Counted from the stretch's first letter, positions 8,768 to 18,309 are shown. The stretch is DNA of 64,000 nt from Opitutia bacterium (GCA_016187925.1 JACPIS010000039.1:62001-126000), one strand, 5' to 3'. Notes: generated by a model from the letters alone, not told the origin. Program-made: numbers and translations.

Positions 8768-9154
8768 TCAGCCGACTTGGTAGATTTGGATCAGGTTGCC
8801 GCAGGTATCGGCAAAGATCGCCAGCTTCACCGGTCCGGCGGCCGTGGGCTCCATCGTGAACTTCACGCCCTGTGCTTTCAGGCGCTTGGCCTCCGCGGCG
8901 ATGTCGTCCACCTCGAAGGCGGTGAGGGGGATGCCTTGCTGGAAGATCGCTTCCTGAAACACCTTCGCGGCCGGGTTGGCATTGGGCTCGAGCACGAGCT
9001 CGACGTCGGGATGGCCGTCCGGCGACACGAGCGTGAGCCAGCGGAATTCACCCATAGGGATGTCCTTGCTCTTCTTGAAGCCGAGCACGCGGGTGTAGAA
9101 GTCGAGGGCCTTGTCCTGCTGGTTGACGAAGATGCTGTTCAGTTTGATTTTCAT
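8768..9154 (-). CDS. VOC (glyoxalase/bleomycin-resistance) family protein
   Basis: A 128-residue vicinal-oxygen-chelate domain protein. It starts MKIKLNSIFVNQQDKALDFY and shows the pattern FYTRVLGFKKSKDIPMGEFRWLTLVSP, PDVELVLEP, then GIPLTAFEVDDI and AIFADTCGNLIQIYQ. The final E-to-Q at the usual glutamate ligand position (NLIQIYQ) suggests altered metal binding. Members range from glyoxalases to ring-cleavage enzymes and resistance proteins, and the reaction cannot be assigned. It lies 72 bases downstream of an AraC-type regulator on the same strand, a pairing common for this VOC subgroup. Confidence 0.88.
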   Translation of the reverse strand: MKIKLNSIFVNQQDKALDFYTRVLGFKKSKDIPMGEFRWLTLVSPDGHPDVELVLEPNANPAAKVFQEAIFQQGIPLTAFEVDDIAAEAKRLKAQGVKFTMEPTAAGPVKLAIFADTCGNLIQIYQVG

Positions 9155-9226
9155 GCGGGGAGTGGGGGCGGATGCAGACCAAGGCTAGCAGATGCGGGTG
9201 GCGGGTGCTTCTTCGAAATTGCGGAG

Positions 9227-9640
9227 TTAACGGGAAATCCGCCCCATCAGGGTGAAGCAGCCGGGAATCAGCTCCGCGGGCAGTCGCGGCGAGCGTTGGC
9301 CTTTCGTCCCATGGCGCCGTTGAAACGCCGCCGGCGAGACACCCACGCGTCGCTTGAAGAGGGAGCTGAAGCTGCCGACGCTGGAAAAACCCACTGCCAT
9401 GCAGACCGCCGTGACGGAATAGTCGGACAAGATCAGGAGCTGCTTGGCCTTCTCGATCTGCGTGCCCGACTGGCATTGGTGCGGCGTCTCACCGAACACC
9501 GACTTGTAGAGGCGGATGAAGTGATACAGCGAGACGCCCGCCTCGCGGGCCACCGCCGGAATCGACTTGGGGCATTCCTCCAAATCGCGCAGTGAATCCC
9601 GGGCCCGGCAAAGGCGGAGCAGCAGTTCCTGATGCAGCAT
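9227..9640 (-). CDS. AraC-family transcriptional regulator (HTH only)
   Basis: A short AraC/XylS-type regulator. The ATG at 9640 (MLHQELLLRLCRARDSLRDL) gives 137 residues; a longer in-frame start at 9754 adds a basic, low-complexity stretch that looks non-coding. The double helix-turn-helix is complete: SIPAVAREAGVSLYHFIRLYK, then GETPHQ, and TAVCMAVGFSSVGSFSSLFK with GVSPAAFQRR. No ligand-binding domain is present, so control is presumably by expression or by an unknown partner. It probably regulates the VOC gene that follows 72 bases downstream. Confidence 0.88.
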   Translation of the reverse strand: MLHQELLLRLCRARDSLRDLEECPKSIPAVAREAGVSLYHFIRLYKSVFGETPHQCQSGTQIEKAKQLLILSDYSVTAVCMAVGFSSVGSFSSLFKRRVGVSPAAFQRRHGTKGQRSPRLPAELIPGCFTLMGRISR

Positions 9641-9764
9641 GCCTGTTTTTGTCCGCCGGCTGCTTCGCCTGCAATCACCCGGTCGTTCTTCCCAAGACAC
9701 CGGCGCAAAAAAGCGCGTCCCAATTGGACCGCGCCGGTTCGTTGCGGGTGGCAACAGGGGAAGC

Positions 9765-11270
9765 TTACACCTTCAGCTGCGGGCGGGTGGCCTCGGGCCA
9801 GTCGACGTGGAAGAACTTGCCGCGCGGGGCGTCGGTGCGCTCGTAGGTGTGGGCGCCGAAGTAGTCGCGCTGCGCCTGGAGCAGGTTGGCGGGCAGGCGG
9901 GCCGAGCGGTAGCTGTCGTAGTAGGCGAGGGCGGACGCGAACGTCGGCGCGGGCACGCCGCACTCGGCGGCGAGGGCGACGACCTTGCGCCAGTTGGCCT
10001 GCGCCTTCTGCACGGTCTTGTTGAAATACGGGTCGAGGAGCAGGTTCGCGAGGTCGGGCTTCCGGGCGTAGGCCTCGGTGATCTTCTGGAGGAACGCGGC
10101 GCGGATGATGCAGCCGCCCCGCCAGATCTGGGCGATCTCGCCGAAGTGGAGCGTCCAGTTGTATTCCTTCTGCGCGGTGCGCATGAGCTGGAAGCCTTGG
10201 GCGTAGGAGCATATCTTGGAGCAGTAGAGCGCGTCGTGGATGGCCTGCACGAGCGCCTTCTTCGAGCCGCGGTATTTCTTGCCCGGGCCCTTGAGGATCT
10301 TCGCGGCGGCGACGCGCTCGTCCTTGATGGCGGAGATGCAGCGGGCGAACACGGACTCGGCGATCGTCGGGGCGGCGACGCCCATGTCGAGCGCGTTGGT
10401 CGAGGTCCACTTGCCGGTGCCTTTCTGGCCGGCGGTGTCGAGGACGACGTCGACGAAGGCCTTCCGCTTCGTCTGCGGATCCTTCTGTTTCAAAATGTCG
10501 GCGGTGATCTCGATGAGGAAGCTGTCGAGCGCGCCCTTGTTCCATTCAGAGAAGATGTCACCCATCTCGGCGGGCTTGAGGCCGAGCAGGCCGGACATGA
10601 GGGCGTAGGCCTCGCAGATCATCTGCATGTCGCCATACTCGATGCCGTTGTGGACCATCTTCACGTAGTGGCCCGCGCCGTTCTCGCCGATGTAGGCGGT
10701 GCAGGGCACGCCGCCGGTGACGGGCTGGCCGGGCTTGGCGCCGGGGATGGGCTTGCCGGTCTTCGCGTCGACCTTGGCGGCGACGGCCTCCCAGATGGGC
10801 TGCAATTCCTTGAACGCCGCCGGATCGCCGCCGGGCATGAGCGACGGGCCGAAGCGCGCGCCTTCCTCGCCACCGGAGACGCCGGAGCCGATGAAGCGCA
10901 GGCCCTTTTCGCGCAGGGCCTTTTCGCGGCGGATGGTGTCGGTCCAGAGCGCGTTGCCACCGTCGATGATGATGTCGTTTTGCTCGAGCAGCGGCACGAG
11001 GCCGTCGATGACGGCGTCGGTGGCCTTGCCGGCCTGGACGAGGATGACGATCTTGCGCGGGCGGGAGAGGGAGCGGACGAATTCCTCCAGGCTCTTCGCG
11101 CCGACGAGGCCGCCGGGCGTGGCGGGGTGGTCGGCGACGAACTTCTCGGTCTTCTCGACCGTGCGGTTGTAGACGGAAATCTGGAAGCCGTGGTCGGCGA
11201 TGTTGAGCGCGAGGTTCTGGCCCATCACGGCGAGCCCCACGAGGCCGATGTCGGAAAGCGGTTTTGCCAT
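9765..11270 (-). CDS. gnd: 6-phosphogluconate dehydrogenase, decarboxylating
   Basis: Oxidative pentose-phosphate enzyme converting 6-phosphogluconate to ribulose 5-phosphate, CO2 and NADPH. The ATG at 11270 gives 501 residues ([20 protein letters not shown]). The N-terminal Rossmann motif [13 protein letters not shown] is followed by [24 protein letters not shown], the substrate motif [21 protein letters not shown] and the catalytic [19 protein letters not shown]; the C-terminal signature [14 protein letters not shown] and the end [11 protein letters not shown] are present. It is about 20-30 residues longer than the E. coli type through small insertions. No zwf or pgl gene is adjacent. Confidence 0.96.
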   Translation of the reverse strand: MAKPLSDIGLVGLAVMGQNLALNIADHGFQISVYNRTVEKTEKFVADHPATPGGLVGAKSLEEFVRSLSRPRKIVILVQAGKATDAVIDGLVPLLEQNDIIIDGGNALWTDTIRREKALREKGLRFIGSGVSGGEEGARFGPSLMPGGDPAAFKELQPIWEAVAAKVDAKTGKPIPGAKPGQPVTGGVPCTAYIGENGAGHYVKMVHNGIEYGDMQMICEAYALMSGLLGLKPAEMGDIFSEWNKGALDSFLIEITADILKQKDPQTKRKAFVDVVLDTAGQKGTGKWTSTNALDMGVAAPTIAESVFARCISAIKDERVAAAKILKGPGKKYRGSKKALVQAIHDALYCSKICSYAQGFQLMRTAQKEYNWTLHFGEIAQIWRGGCIIRAAFLQKITEAYARKPDLANLLLDPYFNKTVQKAQANWRKVVALAAECGVPAPTFASALAYYDSYRSARLPANLLQAQRDYFGAHTYERTDAPRGKFFHVDWPEATRPQLKV

Positions 11271-11336
11271 AGGAGCCGGCACGCTAGGCGGCGCTCCGGC
11301 AAAGACCAATCGTAATTATGTCCTAACCCGCTTGTA

Positions 11337-11648
11337 TCAGGGCTTCGGGTTCGACTGCTGCTTCTGCGAATAAGAGCCGGCGCTCGGGAAGAACGGGGCG
11401 ATGCGCTGGACGATGGGCGTCATCCACTTGGGCTCGTTGCGGTTGTAGACCCAGGAGAAGAACACGACGGTCACGACCACGAAAACGATCACGCCCAGCA
11501 CGATTTTGTTCATGCGGGCGATCTTGCGCAGGACGACGATGACGATGATGAACGCCGCGATGCCGATCCCGAGTTTCAGCCAGGTGGCCGGCGGGATCTG
11601 CTTCATCGAATCGACAGCGGAGGTCGTGGCGGCGATGGGCAGGAGCAT
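11337..11648 (-). CDS. Small two-helix membrane protein
   Basis: A 103-residue hypothetical inner-membrane protein. Two transmembrane helices are clear: about residues 25-40 (WLKLGIGIAAFIIVIVVL) and 47-66 (KIVLGVIVFVVVTVVFFSWV). A polar C-terminus follows (IVQRIAPFFPSAGSYSQKQQ). No recognised family. It lies upstream of gnd on the same strand with a 66-base gap, so co-transcription is possible. Confidence 0.7.
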   Translation of the reverse strand: MLLPIAATTSAVDSMKQIPPATWLKLGIGIAAFIIVIVVLRKIARMNKIVLGVIVFVVVTVVFFSWVYNRNEPKWMTPIVQRIAPFFPSAGSYSQKQQSNPKP

Positions 11649-11747
11649 AGGGAACGGGTTAAGCGGAAACGCCCCGGAGACGAGCTGATTCTGGCCAGAC
11701 CCGGGACTTTAACCACTGTTTCGCCATTCGGCGGCGGCCAGCGCCGC

Positions 11748-12632
11748 TCAGATGTAGCGGGCGGAGATGCCGAGGTAGTCGAGCAACCAGGCTTCTTTCC
11801 AGATGCGGAAACGCCCCTCGGGGGTGATCTTGCCGTGCTCCTCGCGCTCCGTGTGCGGCAGCAGGAAACCAAGCTCGGTGTTGAGCTGCTCCATGAGCTG
11901 CTGGTGGCGGTTGAGGTCGTCGAGCGGGTCGCCTTCCCACGGCACGGCCGTCTCGCCGGCGCGGCGCATGCGGCGGAGGTGATAGTCGACCAAGCGCGGC
12001 AGCGCGCGCCGCCACGGGCTGCGCTCGACGAACCAGTTTTCCGGATAGAAGCCGCCGAACGGCAGGAAGAAGTTATCCGTCACGTAGCGCCGGCCGCTTT
12101 GCGTCTCGGAGGCGAGGCTGTAGCAGACGGTGATGGCGCCGCTGTCCTGCGGCAGGAACGCCACCTGCAGGCGCACGGTGCGGTCGGGGCTCTGATAGAC
12201 CGAGACGCGCAGCCAGATGCCGCCGCCGACCTCGGCCTTGAGCGCCTGCACGGTCGTGTAGCGGTGGTCGCGCAGCCAGTCGCGCACCCGGAGCAGCCGC
12301 CGGTGCGTGGGCCACTCGTCGCCGCTGGTGTTGACGGCGAATTTCGGAAACAGCGGCAGCGGGCTGAGGCTGATCGCCGATACGCGCAGCCAGTTGTAGC
12401 CGGACTCGGCGAGGAACCACACCAGGAACGCCCCCGCCGCCACCACCCAGAACGGCCGGTCGATCCAGTCGAAGCGGTCGCTCGTCTCCGCGAAAAACAG
12501 GGCGAAGAGCATCCAGCGGAGCCAGCGGATCGGGATGGCCAGCAGCGGCGAAGCCACCCGCAGGTTCACGTAGAACAGGATGAGCAGGAGCGTCGCCGCG
12601 GGGGCGAGAAACAGCGAGAGTGTTTCCGACAT
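11748..12632 (-). CDS. Hypothetical membrane protein downstream of dnaN
   Basis: A 294-residue protein from the ATG at 12632 (MSETLSLFLAPAATLLLILF). Two or three N-terminal hydrophobic segments span about residues 5-25, 35-50 and 60-80. A large soluble domain follows, with LRVRDWLRDHRYTTVQALKA, VSVYQSPDRTVRLQVAFLPQ and the C-terminal LLPHTEREEHGKITPEGRFR. No domain recognised. It begins 43 bases after dnaN on the same strand and may share its transcript. Confidence 0.75.
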   Translation of the reverse strand: MSETLSLFLAPAATLLLILFYVNLRVASPLLAIPIRWLRWMLFALFFAETSDRFDWIDRPFWVVAAGAFLVWFLAESGYNWLRVSAISLSPLPLFPKFAVNTSGDEWPTHRRLLRVRDWLRDHRYTTVQALKAEVGGGIWLRVSVYQSPDRTVRLQVAFLPQDSGAITVCYSLASETQSGRRYVTDNFFLPFGGFYPENWFVERSPWRRALPRLVDYHLRRMRRAGETAVPWEGDPLDDLNRHQQLMEQLNTELGFLLPHTEREEHGKITPEGRFRIWKEAWLLDYLGISARYI

Positions 12633-12675
12633 GACGGGAGGGGGGGCGCGGTGCACCGCGCGGGGATGACGCGGC

Positions 12676-13803
12676 TCAGCTCAGCCGCACCGGCATGATG
12701 ACACACACGAAGCTCTCCAGCGTCTTGAAGACGCCGGGGCTGACCTCGTCCTTCACCTCGAAGAACACCTCGTCCTTCGTGAGGGCCCGGAGCGGGTCCA
12801 TGATGAATTGCGGGTTGAACGCCACCTGCAGCTCGGGGCCGCTGTACGAGATGGCCATCGATTCATGGGACTCGCCGAAATCCGGCGAGGAAGCGGTGAT
12901 CTCGAGGAGGTTGGCGCCGAGCTTCACCTTCACCGAGTTGGATTTCTCGGAGGTGACGAGCGCGGCGCGGTGCACGCATTGCAGGAACAGCTCGCGCTCG
13001 AGCTTGATGCGTTGGTGCGTCTCCTTCGGGATGACCTGCTGGTAATTCGGATAGTTGCCCTCCACGACCTTCGAGAACAGGTAGATGCTGTCGCTCAGGC
13101 CGGAGTTGCTGTCCTTGTTCGTCTCGATCTGGAACGACGCGCGGCGGTCGTTGAAGGCGATCTTGAGCTTGTCGCCCTTGCCGAGGAGGCGGAGCAGCTC
13201 GGCCACGGTCTTGGCGGGGAGGATGATGGCGCCGGCGCCGGCCGCGGGGACGTTCATTTCCTTCGAGACGAGCGCAAGGCGGCGGCCGTCGGTGGCGACG
13301 AGCGAGAGCTTGCCGTCCTTGAAGTTGAAATAGACGCCGTTGAGGATGTAGCGGGTCTCGTCGGTCGACTGCGCATACGCGACATTGCCCAGCATCGTGG
13401 CCAGTTCGCCCTGCTCGAGCGAGTGGCTCTTGTCGTCGCCGGTGTCGGGCAGCTTAGGGAACTCCTCGGCGCCGATGCCCATGATTTTGAAATGCGAGCC
13501 GCCCGACGCGATCTTGACCTGGTGGTTGGCGCCGGCGTCGACCGTGACGTCGACGTTGGGCAGCTCGCGCACGATGGTGGCGAGGCGCTTGACGGGCAGG
13601 GTGACACTGCCGCCCTCCTTGACCTCCGCCTTGATCTTGCAACGGATGCCGAGATCGAGGTTGGTCGTCGAAAGGGAGATCTGGTCCTTTTCCGCCTCGA
13701 TCAGCACGTTGCTCAGGATGGGCATGGCCGCCTTGGAGCCCACGACATTGAGGACCTGGGCCAGGCCGTTGCTGAAGTGGTCGCGATTGATCTTAAATTT
13801 CAT
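12676..13803 (-). CDS. dnaN: DNA polymerase III subunit beta (sliding clamp)
   Basis: Ring-shaped processivity clamp of the replicative polymerase. The ATG at 13803 gives 375 residues ([20 protein letters not shown]), which matches the usual start and length. Family landmarks: [30 protein letters not shown], the second-domain [20 protein letters not shown] with [11 protein letters not shown], and the C-terminal [17 protein letters not shown] ending VCVIMPVRL. It is not adjacent to dnaA or recF in this window, so it is not in the classical origin arrangement. The 195-base gap upstream is relatively AT-rich and holds a plausible promoter. Confidence 0.96.
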   Translation of the reverse strand: MKFKINRDHFSNGLAQVLNVVGSKAAMPILSNVLIEAEKDQISLSTTNLDLGIRCKIKAEVKEGGSVTLPVKRLATIVRELPNVDVTVDAGANHQVKIASGGSHFKIMGIGAEEFPKLPDTGDDKSHSLEQGELATMLGNVAYAQSTDETRYILNGVYFNFKDGKLSLVATDGRRLALVSKEMNVPAAGAGAIILPAKTVAELLRLLGKGDKLKIAFNDRRASFQIETNKDSNSGLSDSIYLFSKVVEGNYPNYQQVIPKETHQRIKLERELFLQCVHRAALVTSEKSNSVKVKLGANLLEITASSPDFGESHESMAISYSGPELQVAFNPQFIMDPLRALTKDEVFFEVKDEVSPGVFKTLESFVCVIMPVRLS

Positions 13804-13877
13804 CGGGCGGGGTGTCGTTTCGGTGTTTTTCCCAGACAAGAGATAGATACTAAGGATTCAATAAGGAAGTATCCGTA

Positions 13878-13905
13878 TTATTATGGTCTGCGAATATCAG
13901 TGCAA
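13878..13905 (-). promoter_or_regulatory. Candidate sigma-70-type promoter for dnaN
   Basis: On the minus strand TTGCAC (13905-13900) and TAATAA (13883-13878) are separated by 16 bases. They stand in the AT-rich part of the 195-base gap between pssA and dnaN, about 75 bases upstream of the dnaN start. The gap also has a DnaA-box-like TTGTTCACA at 13982-13990 (one mismatch to TTWTNCACA). The match is only moderate, so this is a suggestion. Confidence 0.35.
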
Positions 13906-13998
13906 CCGGCGTTTTTCCGAGCGAACGGCGGGGGCCAAACCGCTGCGAGCAAAACCTGAATAACGACGAATAAGCCGCGGGTTGTTCACAGGAAAAAG

Positions 13999-14916
13999 TT
14001 ATTCGGAAGTTTCCGGCCCGTTTTCCTGTCGCATCTTCACAACCTTGCGACGCAGGGCGCGCATCTGGGCGTGGCGGACGCCGCGCTGGTAGTGGGCGAA
14101 GAGGCCGTAGGCGATGTAACCGAGGAAAATGAAGAAGAAGGCGACCTCCTGGAGCCGCCAGAGCGCCGCAATCACGACGAACACGATCACAAAGGTCCGG
14201 AAGCGCGTCTTGGTCTCCCAGTTCACCTGCTTGAAGCTCGGGTAGCGGATGGTGCTGACCATGAGCATCGAGACGAGCAGCAGGAGGAACGGCAGGCCGA
14301 GGGCCCACTGGCGCAATTCGCGGGCGTTGGCGGCCATGTTCAGCAGCAGCAGCACCAGCGTGGCGACCGTGCCGGCCGCCGCGGGGATGGGCAGGCCGAC
14401 GAAATCCTTGCTCGACTCCGCCTCCGCGCGGTGGAGCAGCGGGTTCGTGATGACGTTGAAGCGCGCCAGCCGCACGGCGCCGCACAGCAGGTAGACGAAG
14501 GCGATGAACCAGCCCAGCTCGCGGAACCACTGGTAATCGCCCTGCGGCGCGAGGATCAGGAAGAACACCATGAGCGCCGGGGCGACGCCGAAGGACACGA
14601 CGTCCGCCAGCGAGTCGAACTCCGCGCCGAAGAGCGAAGTGCGCCCGCCCATGCGCGCCAGCCGGCCGTCGAGCGAGTCGAAGATGACCGCCGCCAGGAT
14701 GCACCACACCGCCTGCGTGTAGAGCGCGGTGGGCGACAAACCCGAGTGCAGCTGGGCGTACTCGCCGGCATCGGTGATGAGGCGCGCTTGGATGCACTTG
14801 ATGACCGCGATGAAGCCGCAGAACAGGTTGCCGGCCGTCATCAGGTTCGGCAGGAAGTAAATGCGGCTCGCCGTGGTGACGTTGTAGGGATTGTCGCGTT
14901 GCTCGAGATCGGACAT
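13999..14916 (-). CDS. pssA: CDP-diacylglycerol-serine O-phosphatidyltransferase
   Basis: Integral membrane enzyme of 305 residues making phosphatidylserine from CDP-diacylglycerol and serine, the entry to phosphatidylethanolamine. The CDP-alcohol phosphotransferase motif DG-x2-AR-x8-G-x3-D-x3-D is complete in DGRLARMGGRTSLFGAEFD followed by SLAD (about residues 88-110). Several hydrophobic helices follow, for example LVLLLLNMAAN, FLLLLVSMLMV and TFVIVFVVIAALW. A basic C-terminal tail (HAQMRALRRKVVKMRQ) is cytoplasmic. The RelE/ParE-fold gene ends 19 bases upstream on the same strand and dnaN starts 195 bases downstream. Confidence 0.93.
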   Translation of the reverse strand: MSDLEQRDNPYNVTTASRIYFLPNLMTAGNLFCGFIAVIKCIQARLITDAGEYAQLHSGLSPTALYTQAVWCILAAVIFDSLDGRLARMGGRTSLFGAEFDSLADVVSFGVAPALMVFFLILAPQGDYQWFRELGWFIAFVYLLCGAVRLARFNVITNPLLHRAEAESSKDFVGLPIPAAAGTVATLVLLLLNMAANARELRQWALGLPFLLLLVSMLMVSTIRYPSFKQVNWETKTRFRTFVIVFVVIAALWRLQEVAFFFIFLGYIAYGLFAHYQRGVRHAQMRALRRKVVKMRQENGPETSE

Positions 14917-14935
14917 GGCCGGGGGGGAGGCAGCG

Positions 14936-15286
14936 TTACTTGGTCAGGCCTTCGAGGTATTTCCAGAACTTGTTGTTCTGCTCGAAGAGCTGCTGCTCGG
15001 ACACCGGCAGCTTCAGGCGGAAGACGGCGTCCTCCAGCGAATCCTTGTGCAGGATGTAGTGCGTGTGGAGCTTGTCGTCCTCGACGGTGAAGTAGAACCG
15101 GAACTCCCCGGCGCGCAGCCGGTAGAAATCCTTGCCGGCGCGGTGGAACTTGCCGAGCGGCTCGCGCGGGTGCGCGAGATCGGCCGGCCGCACCTTGCTG
15201 ATGGGTTCGATGGCCTCGAGCTGGGCCAGCTTGTCGAGCTTGTTCAGCTCGCGCATGCTCTGCTCGGAAAAAGTGACTTGATACAT
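14936..15286 (-). CDS. RelE/ParE-fold protein without an antitoxin neighbour
   Basis: A 116-residue protein starting MYQVTFSEQSMRELNKLDKL. The order of an N-terminal helix pair followed by strands FYRLRAGEFRFYFTVEDDKL and HTHYILHK fits the RelE/ParE ribonuclease/gyrase-toxin fold; the segment KFHRAGKDFYRLRAGEFR is the typical core. The C-terminus continues for about 35 residues (FEQNNKFWKYLEGLTK), longer than most toxins. No antitoxin-like ORF lies next to it: pssA follows 19 bases downstream and the divergent ilvA upstream. It may be a domesticated RelE-fold protein with a housekeeping role. Family assignment is by pattern only. Confidence 0.65.
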   Translation of the reverse strand: MYQVTFSEQSMRELNKLDKLAQLEAIEPISKVRPADLAHPREPLGKFHRAGKDFYRLRAGEFRFYFTVEDDKLHTHYILHKDSLEDAVFRLKLPVSEQQLFEQNNKFWKYLEGLTK

Positions 15287-15438
15287 GGCGGAGGTCGCGG
15301 GTGGAAGCAGGGTTATGCCTCGCGAAAACCGTCTCTAACTTTCCCCCTGCTGTCAGCAACGTTAATCACCGCCGCGGCGGCCGCATCGGTGTTGCGCGGG
15401 GCGGGACGGGCGCTACAACCGGCGCAAACGATCACCCC

Positions 15439-16653
15439 ATGCCCGTTACCCTTGCTGACATCCGCGCCGCGCGCCGGCGCATCGCCGGAGGCGTCACTGT
15501 TTCACCCTGCCCGGAATCCATCCCGCTCTCCGAGATCACCGGCGCGCACATCTACTGCAAACTCGACAACCTGCAGCGCACCGGCTCGTTCAAGGAGCGC
15601 GGCGCGCGCAACGCGCTGCTGAGGCTCACCCCGGCGCAGAAACGGCGCGGAGTCGTGGCCGCCTCGGCCGGCAACCACGCCGCCGCGCTCGCCTACCACG
15701 GCAAGCTCCTCGGCGTGCCCGTGACCGTCGTCATGCCCGACTACGCGCCGCTCATCAAGGTGAGCACCTGCAAGCGGCTCGGTGCGCGCGTGCTGATCCA
15801 GGGGCGCGATTTCACCGAGGCCCGCGCCCACGCGGACACGCTCGTGGCCGGCGAAGGCCTGGCCTACATCCATGGTTTCGATGCGCCCGACATCATCGCC
15901 GGCCAGGGCACCATCGGCCTGGAGATCCTCGAGCAGGTGCCCAAGGCCGACGCCATCGTGTGCCCCGTGGGCGGCGGCGGCTTGCTGGCGGGTCTGTCCC
16001 TCGCGGTGAAATCCGTCCGTCCGCGCGTGAAGGTCATTGGCGTCGAGAGCACCGCCACGGGCAACCTCACCGCCGCGCTCAAGGCCGGCCGGCCCGTCCT
16101 GATGCCGCGCCGGCCGACCCTGGCCGACGGTCTCGCCACGCTCACCGTCGGGGAAAACGCCTTTTCCCTCATCCGTCCGCGTGTCGACCGGGTGGTGCGG
16201 GTCGGCGAGGATTGGATCGCGCTCGCCATCCTCCGCATGGTTGAGATGGAAAAAACGGTCGTCGAAGGCGCCGCGGTCACGCCACTCGCCGCGATGATGG
16301 CCGGCCTGCTGCCGGAGCTGAAGGGCAAGCGCGTCGTGCTCGTCACCTGCGGCGGCAACATCGACCCTGCCATCCTCAGCCGCATCATCGAGAAGGGCCT
16401 CGTGCGCGACGGCCGCATCACGCGCTTCACCGCCATCATCAGCGACCGCCCGGGCGGTCTCGCCGAGCTCACGCGCGTCATCGCCGACAGCGGCGCAAGC
16501 ATCAAGGACATCGAGCACGACCGCGCCTTCAGCGGCCCCGACGTCTCCGCCGTCAACGCCGTTTGCACGGTCGAGACGCGCGATCACGCCCACATCCGCG
16601 AGCTGCATCGCGCCCTGCGGCGGCACGGTTTCCCGGTCATCGTGGCCAAGTGA
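15439..16653 (+). CDS. ilvA: Threonine ammonia-lyase with C-terminal ACT domain
   Basis: PLP enzyme of 404 residues deaminating threonine to 2-oxobutanoate. The ATG at 15439 (MPVTLADIRAARRRIAGGVT) is the natural start, since upstream codons in frame are low-complexity. The PLP lysine lies in RTGSFKERGARNAL, followed by AASAGNHAAALAYHG, the phosphate loop VGGGGLLAGLSLAV and VTCGGNID. Residues about 330-404 form one ACT domain (FTAIISDRPGGLAELTRVIA). The ~400-residue, single-ACT form is shared by biosynthetic and biodegradative enzymes, so the symbol is chosen by probability. No other isoleucine gene is nearby. Confidence 0.88.
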   Translation: MPVTLADIRAARRRIAGGVTVSPCPESIPLSEITGAHIYCKLDNLQRTGSFKERGARNALLRLTPAQKRRGVVAASAGNHAAALAYHGKLLGVPVTVVMPDYAPLIKVSTCKRLGARVLIQGRDFTEARAHADTLVAGEGLAYIHGFDAPDIIAGQGTIGLEILEQVPKADAIVCPVGGGGLLAGLSLAVKSVRPRVKVIGVESTATGNLTAALKAGRPVLMPRRPTLADGLATLTVGENAFSLIRPRVDRVVRVGEDWIALAILRMVEMEKTVVEGAAVTPLAAMMAGLLPELKGKRVVLVTCGGNIDPAILSRIIEKGLVRDGRITRFTAIISDRPGGLAELTRVIADSGASIKDIEHDRAFSGPDVSAVNAVCTVETRDHAHIRELHRALRRHGFPVIVAK

Positions 16654-16770
16654 TCGGACCCGGATGGCGGAATCAGGATTGCGCCGCGGACGGCAACGGC
16701 TTCAAAACCGGAGAATGCGTCCCGGAATGAACCGCGGGCGAAATCCCCGGTCCATCCGCTCCGCGCTTCG

Positions 16771-18309
16771 ATGAATTCAACTCCCGCCACCCCCTTCCGC
16801 CCTGCCGGCCGCCCGGTTTCCGTCCGGCAACGCGGTGCATGGACGGCGGCCGCGGCCGGCCTGCTGGTTTTGACGGGCTGCCAGACTTACAGCGAGCAGA
16901 CGCGCGGTTTCGCCGAATCCCTCCGGGGCGGAGATCTGCCGGCTGCGGTGGACGAAATCGACCGGCAGGCGAACCGCAGCGCCGGCACGAAGGACGAGGT
17001 CGTCTACCGGCTGGAGCAAGGCGCCACCCTGCGCGCGGCGGCGCTGGCCGGGCCGGCCGTCATGGCGCCCGCGGCCGAACCGACCGGCGTGCGCGCAGGC
17101 TATTACCGGCGTTCGCTGGCGGCCTTCGACCAGGCCGACGACCGGATCAGCCATTGGGAGAGAGAGGCGCGGATGAAACTCGGCGCCGAGACCAGCGCGC
17201 TGCTGACCAACCAGGCCAATCTACCCTATCGCGGCCGCTCCTACGACAAGGTGATGCTGAACACCTACAAGGCGCTCGATTACCTCGCACTCGGCGACCG
17301 CGACCGCGCGCGCGTCGAGCTCAACCGCGCCCTGCAACGGCAGCGCGACGCTGTGGAGGAAAACGCCCAGCGCATCGCCGCCGCGCAGGACGAGGCGGCC
17401 CGCGCGCGCACCGGCGGCCTGGCGGACGAGCAGGGCAACGCCATCGCTTACGACGTCGAGAAAGCGCACGCCGACGCACGGACCGGCGCGGCGCTGCAGG
17501 CGCTGCTCGAGCGCTCGACCGGCGCGCTCCGCCCCTACGGCGATTACGTGAACCCCTTTGCGGTGTTTCTCGACGGCCTGTTTTTCACGCACCTCGGCGA
17601 AAACGGCTCCGACTGGGAGCGCGGCCGCAAGTCCCTCGAGCGCGCGGCCGCCCTCGCGCCCGACAATCCCTACCTGCGCGACGACCTGGTCGCGGCGGCG
17701 CGCGGCGAGCCCGGCCGCGGCCTGACCTACGTCATCTTCGAGACCGGCGCGGCTCCGCGGCGCGTGGAGGAGAGGATCGATATTCCCACCTTCCTCGTGT
17801 CGAACCGGCTGCCGTACATCAGCGCGGCGTTCCCGCGGTTGGAGTTCGACGGGGATTTCGCCCCGGTGCTGGCCATCCGGGCCGACCAGCGCGAACACCC
17901 GACCGCATTGGTGGCCAGCATGGACAGCGTGGTCGCAAACGATTTCAAGAACGAGTGGCCGGCGGTCGTGACCAAGACCCTCCTCGGCACCGCCGCCAAG
18001 GCCATCGTGCAGGACGCGTTGCAGGGCCGCCTCAACCACAACACCAACGAGCTGGGACAGGCGCTGGGCTCCATTTTCCTCACCGTGGCCAACGTCGCCA
18101 CCAGCATCGCCGACACGCGCACCTGGACGGCCCTGCCCAAGGAGTTCCACTACGCCCGCCTGGCCACGCCGGGCAGCCGCGAGCTGACCCTGCGCACCAC
18201 CGGCGCGGAAAAGACTATCGCGTTGGAACCCGGCGCGATTAACGTCGTCTATGTGAAATCCAGTGCGAGCGGAGCCCCGCTGCTCGTGTCCCAATTCGTG
18301 CTCAAATGA
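16771..18309 (+). CDS. COG3014-family lipoprotein, first of a lipoprotein triad
   Basis: A 512-residue predicted lipoprotein: lipobox LLVLTGC with Cys37 after a long basic leader. The body is helical and TPR-like (for example YKALDYLALGDRDRARVELN, then RQRDAVEENAQRIAAAQDEA), with the middle part GDYVNPFAVFLDGLFFTHLG. The C-terminus is beta-rich. The architecture matches the uncharacterised COG3014 family. The stop codon overlaps the start of the YcfL-like gene by ATGA (18306-18309), so the two are translationally coupled; an LpoB-like gene follows. In enterobacteria YcfL and LpoB are adjacent, so an envelope or peptidoglycan function for this protein is inferred. Confidence 0.82.
   Translation: MNSTPATPFRPAGRPVSVRQRGAWTAAAAGLLVLTGCQTYSEQTRGFAESLRGGDLPAAVDEIDRQANRSAGTKDEVVYRLEQGATLRAAALAGPAVMAPAAEPTGVRAGYYRRSLAAFDQADDRISHWEREARMKLGAETSALLTNQANLPYRGRSYDKVMLNTYKALDYLALGDRDRARVELNRALQRQRDAVEENAQRIAAAQDEAARARTGGLADEQGNAIAYDVEKAHADARTGAALQALLERSTGALRPYGDYVNPFAVFLDGLFFTHLGENGSDWERGRKSLERAAALAPDNPYLRDDLVAAARGEPGRGLTYVIFETGAAPRRVEERIDIPTFLVSNRLPYISAAFPRLEFDGDFAPVLAIRADQREHPTALVASMDSVVANDFKNEWPAVVTKTLLGTAAKAIVQDALQGRLNHNTNELGQALGSIFLTVANVATSIADTRTWTALPKEFHYARLATPGSRELTLRTTGAEKTIALEPGAINVVYVKSSASGAPLLVSQFVLK

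Noticed and set aside
9639-11315. 558-codon frame on the plus strand opposite gnd
   Set aside because: Antisense shadow of gnd, with repetitive Val/Gly/Asp composition.
13982-13990. Possible chromosome origin near dnaN
   Set aside because: Only one weak DnaA box, no AT-rich repeat array and no dnaA nearby.
14936-15286. A complete toxin-antitoxin pair at the RelE-like gene
   Set aside because: No antitoxin-sized ORF with a DNA-binding pattern is present on either side.
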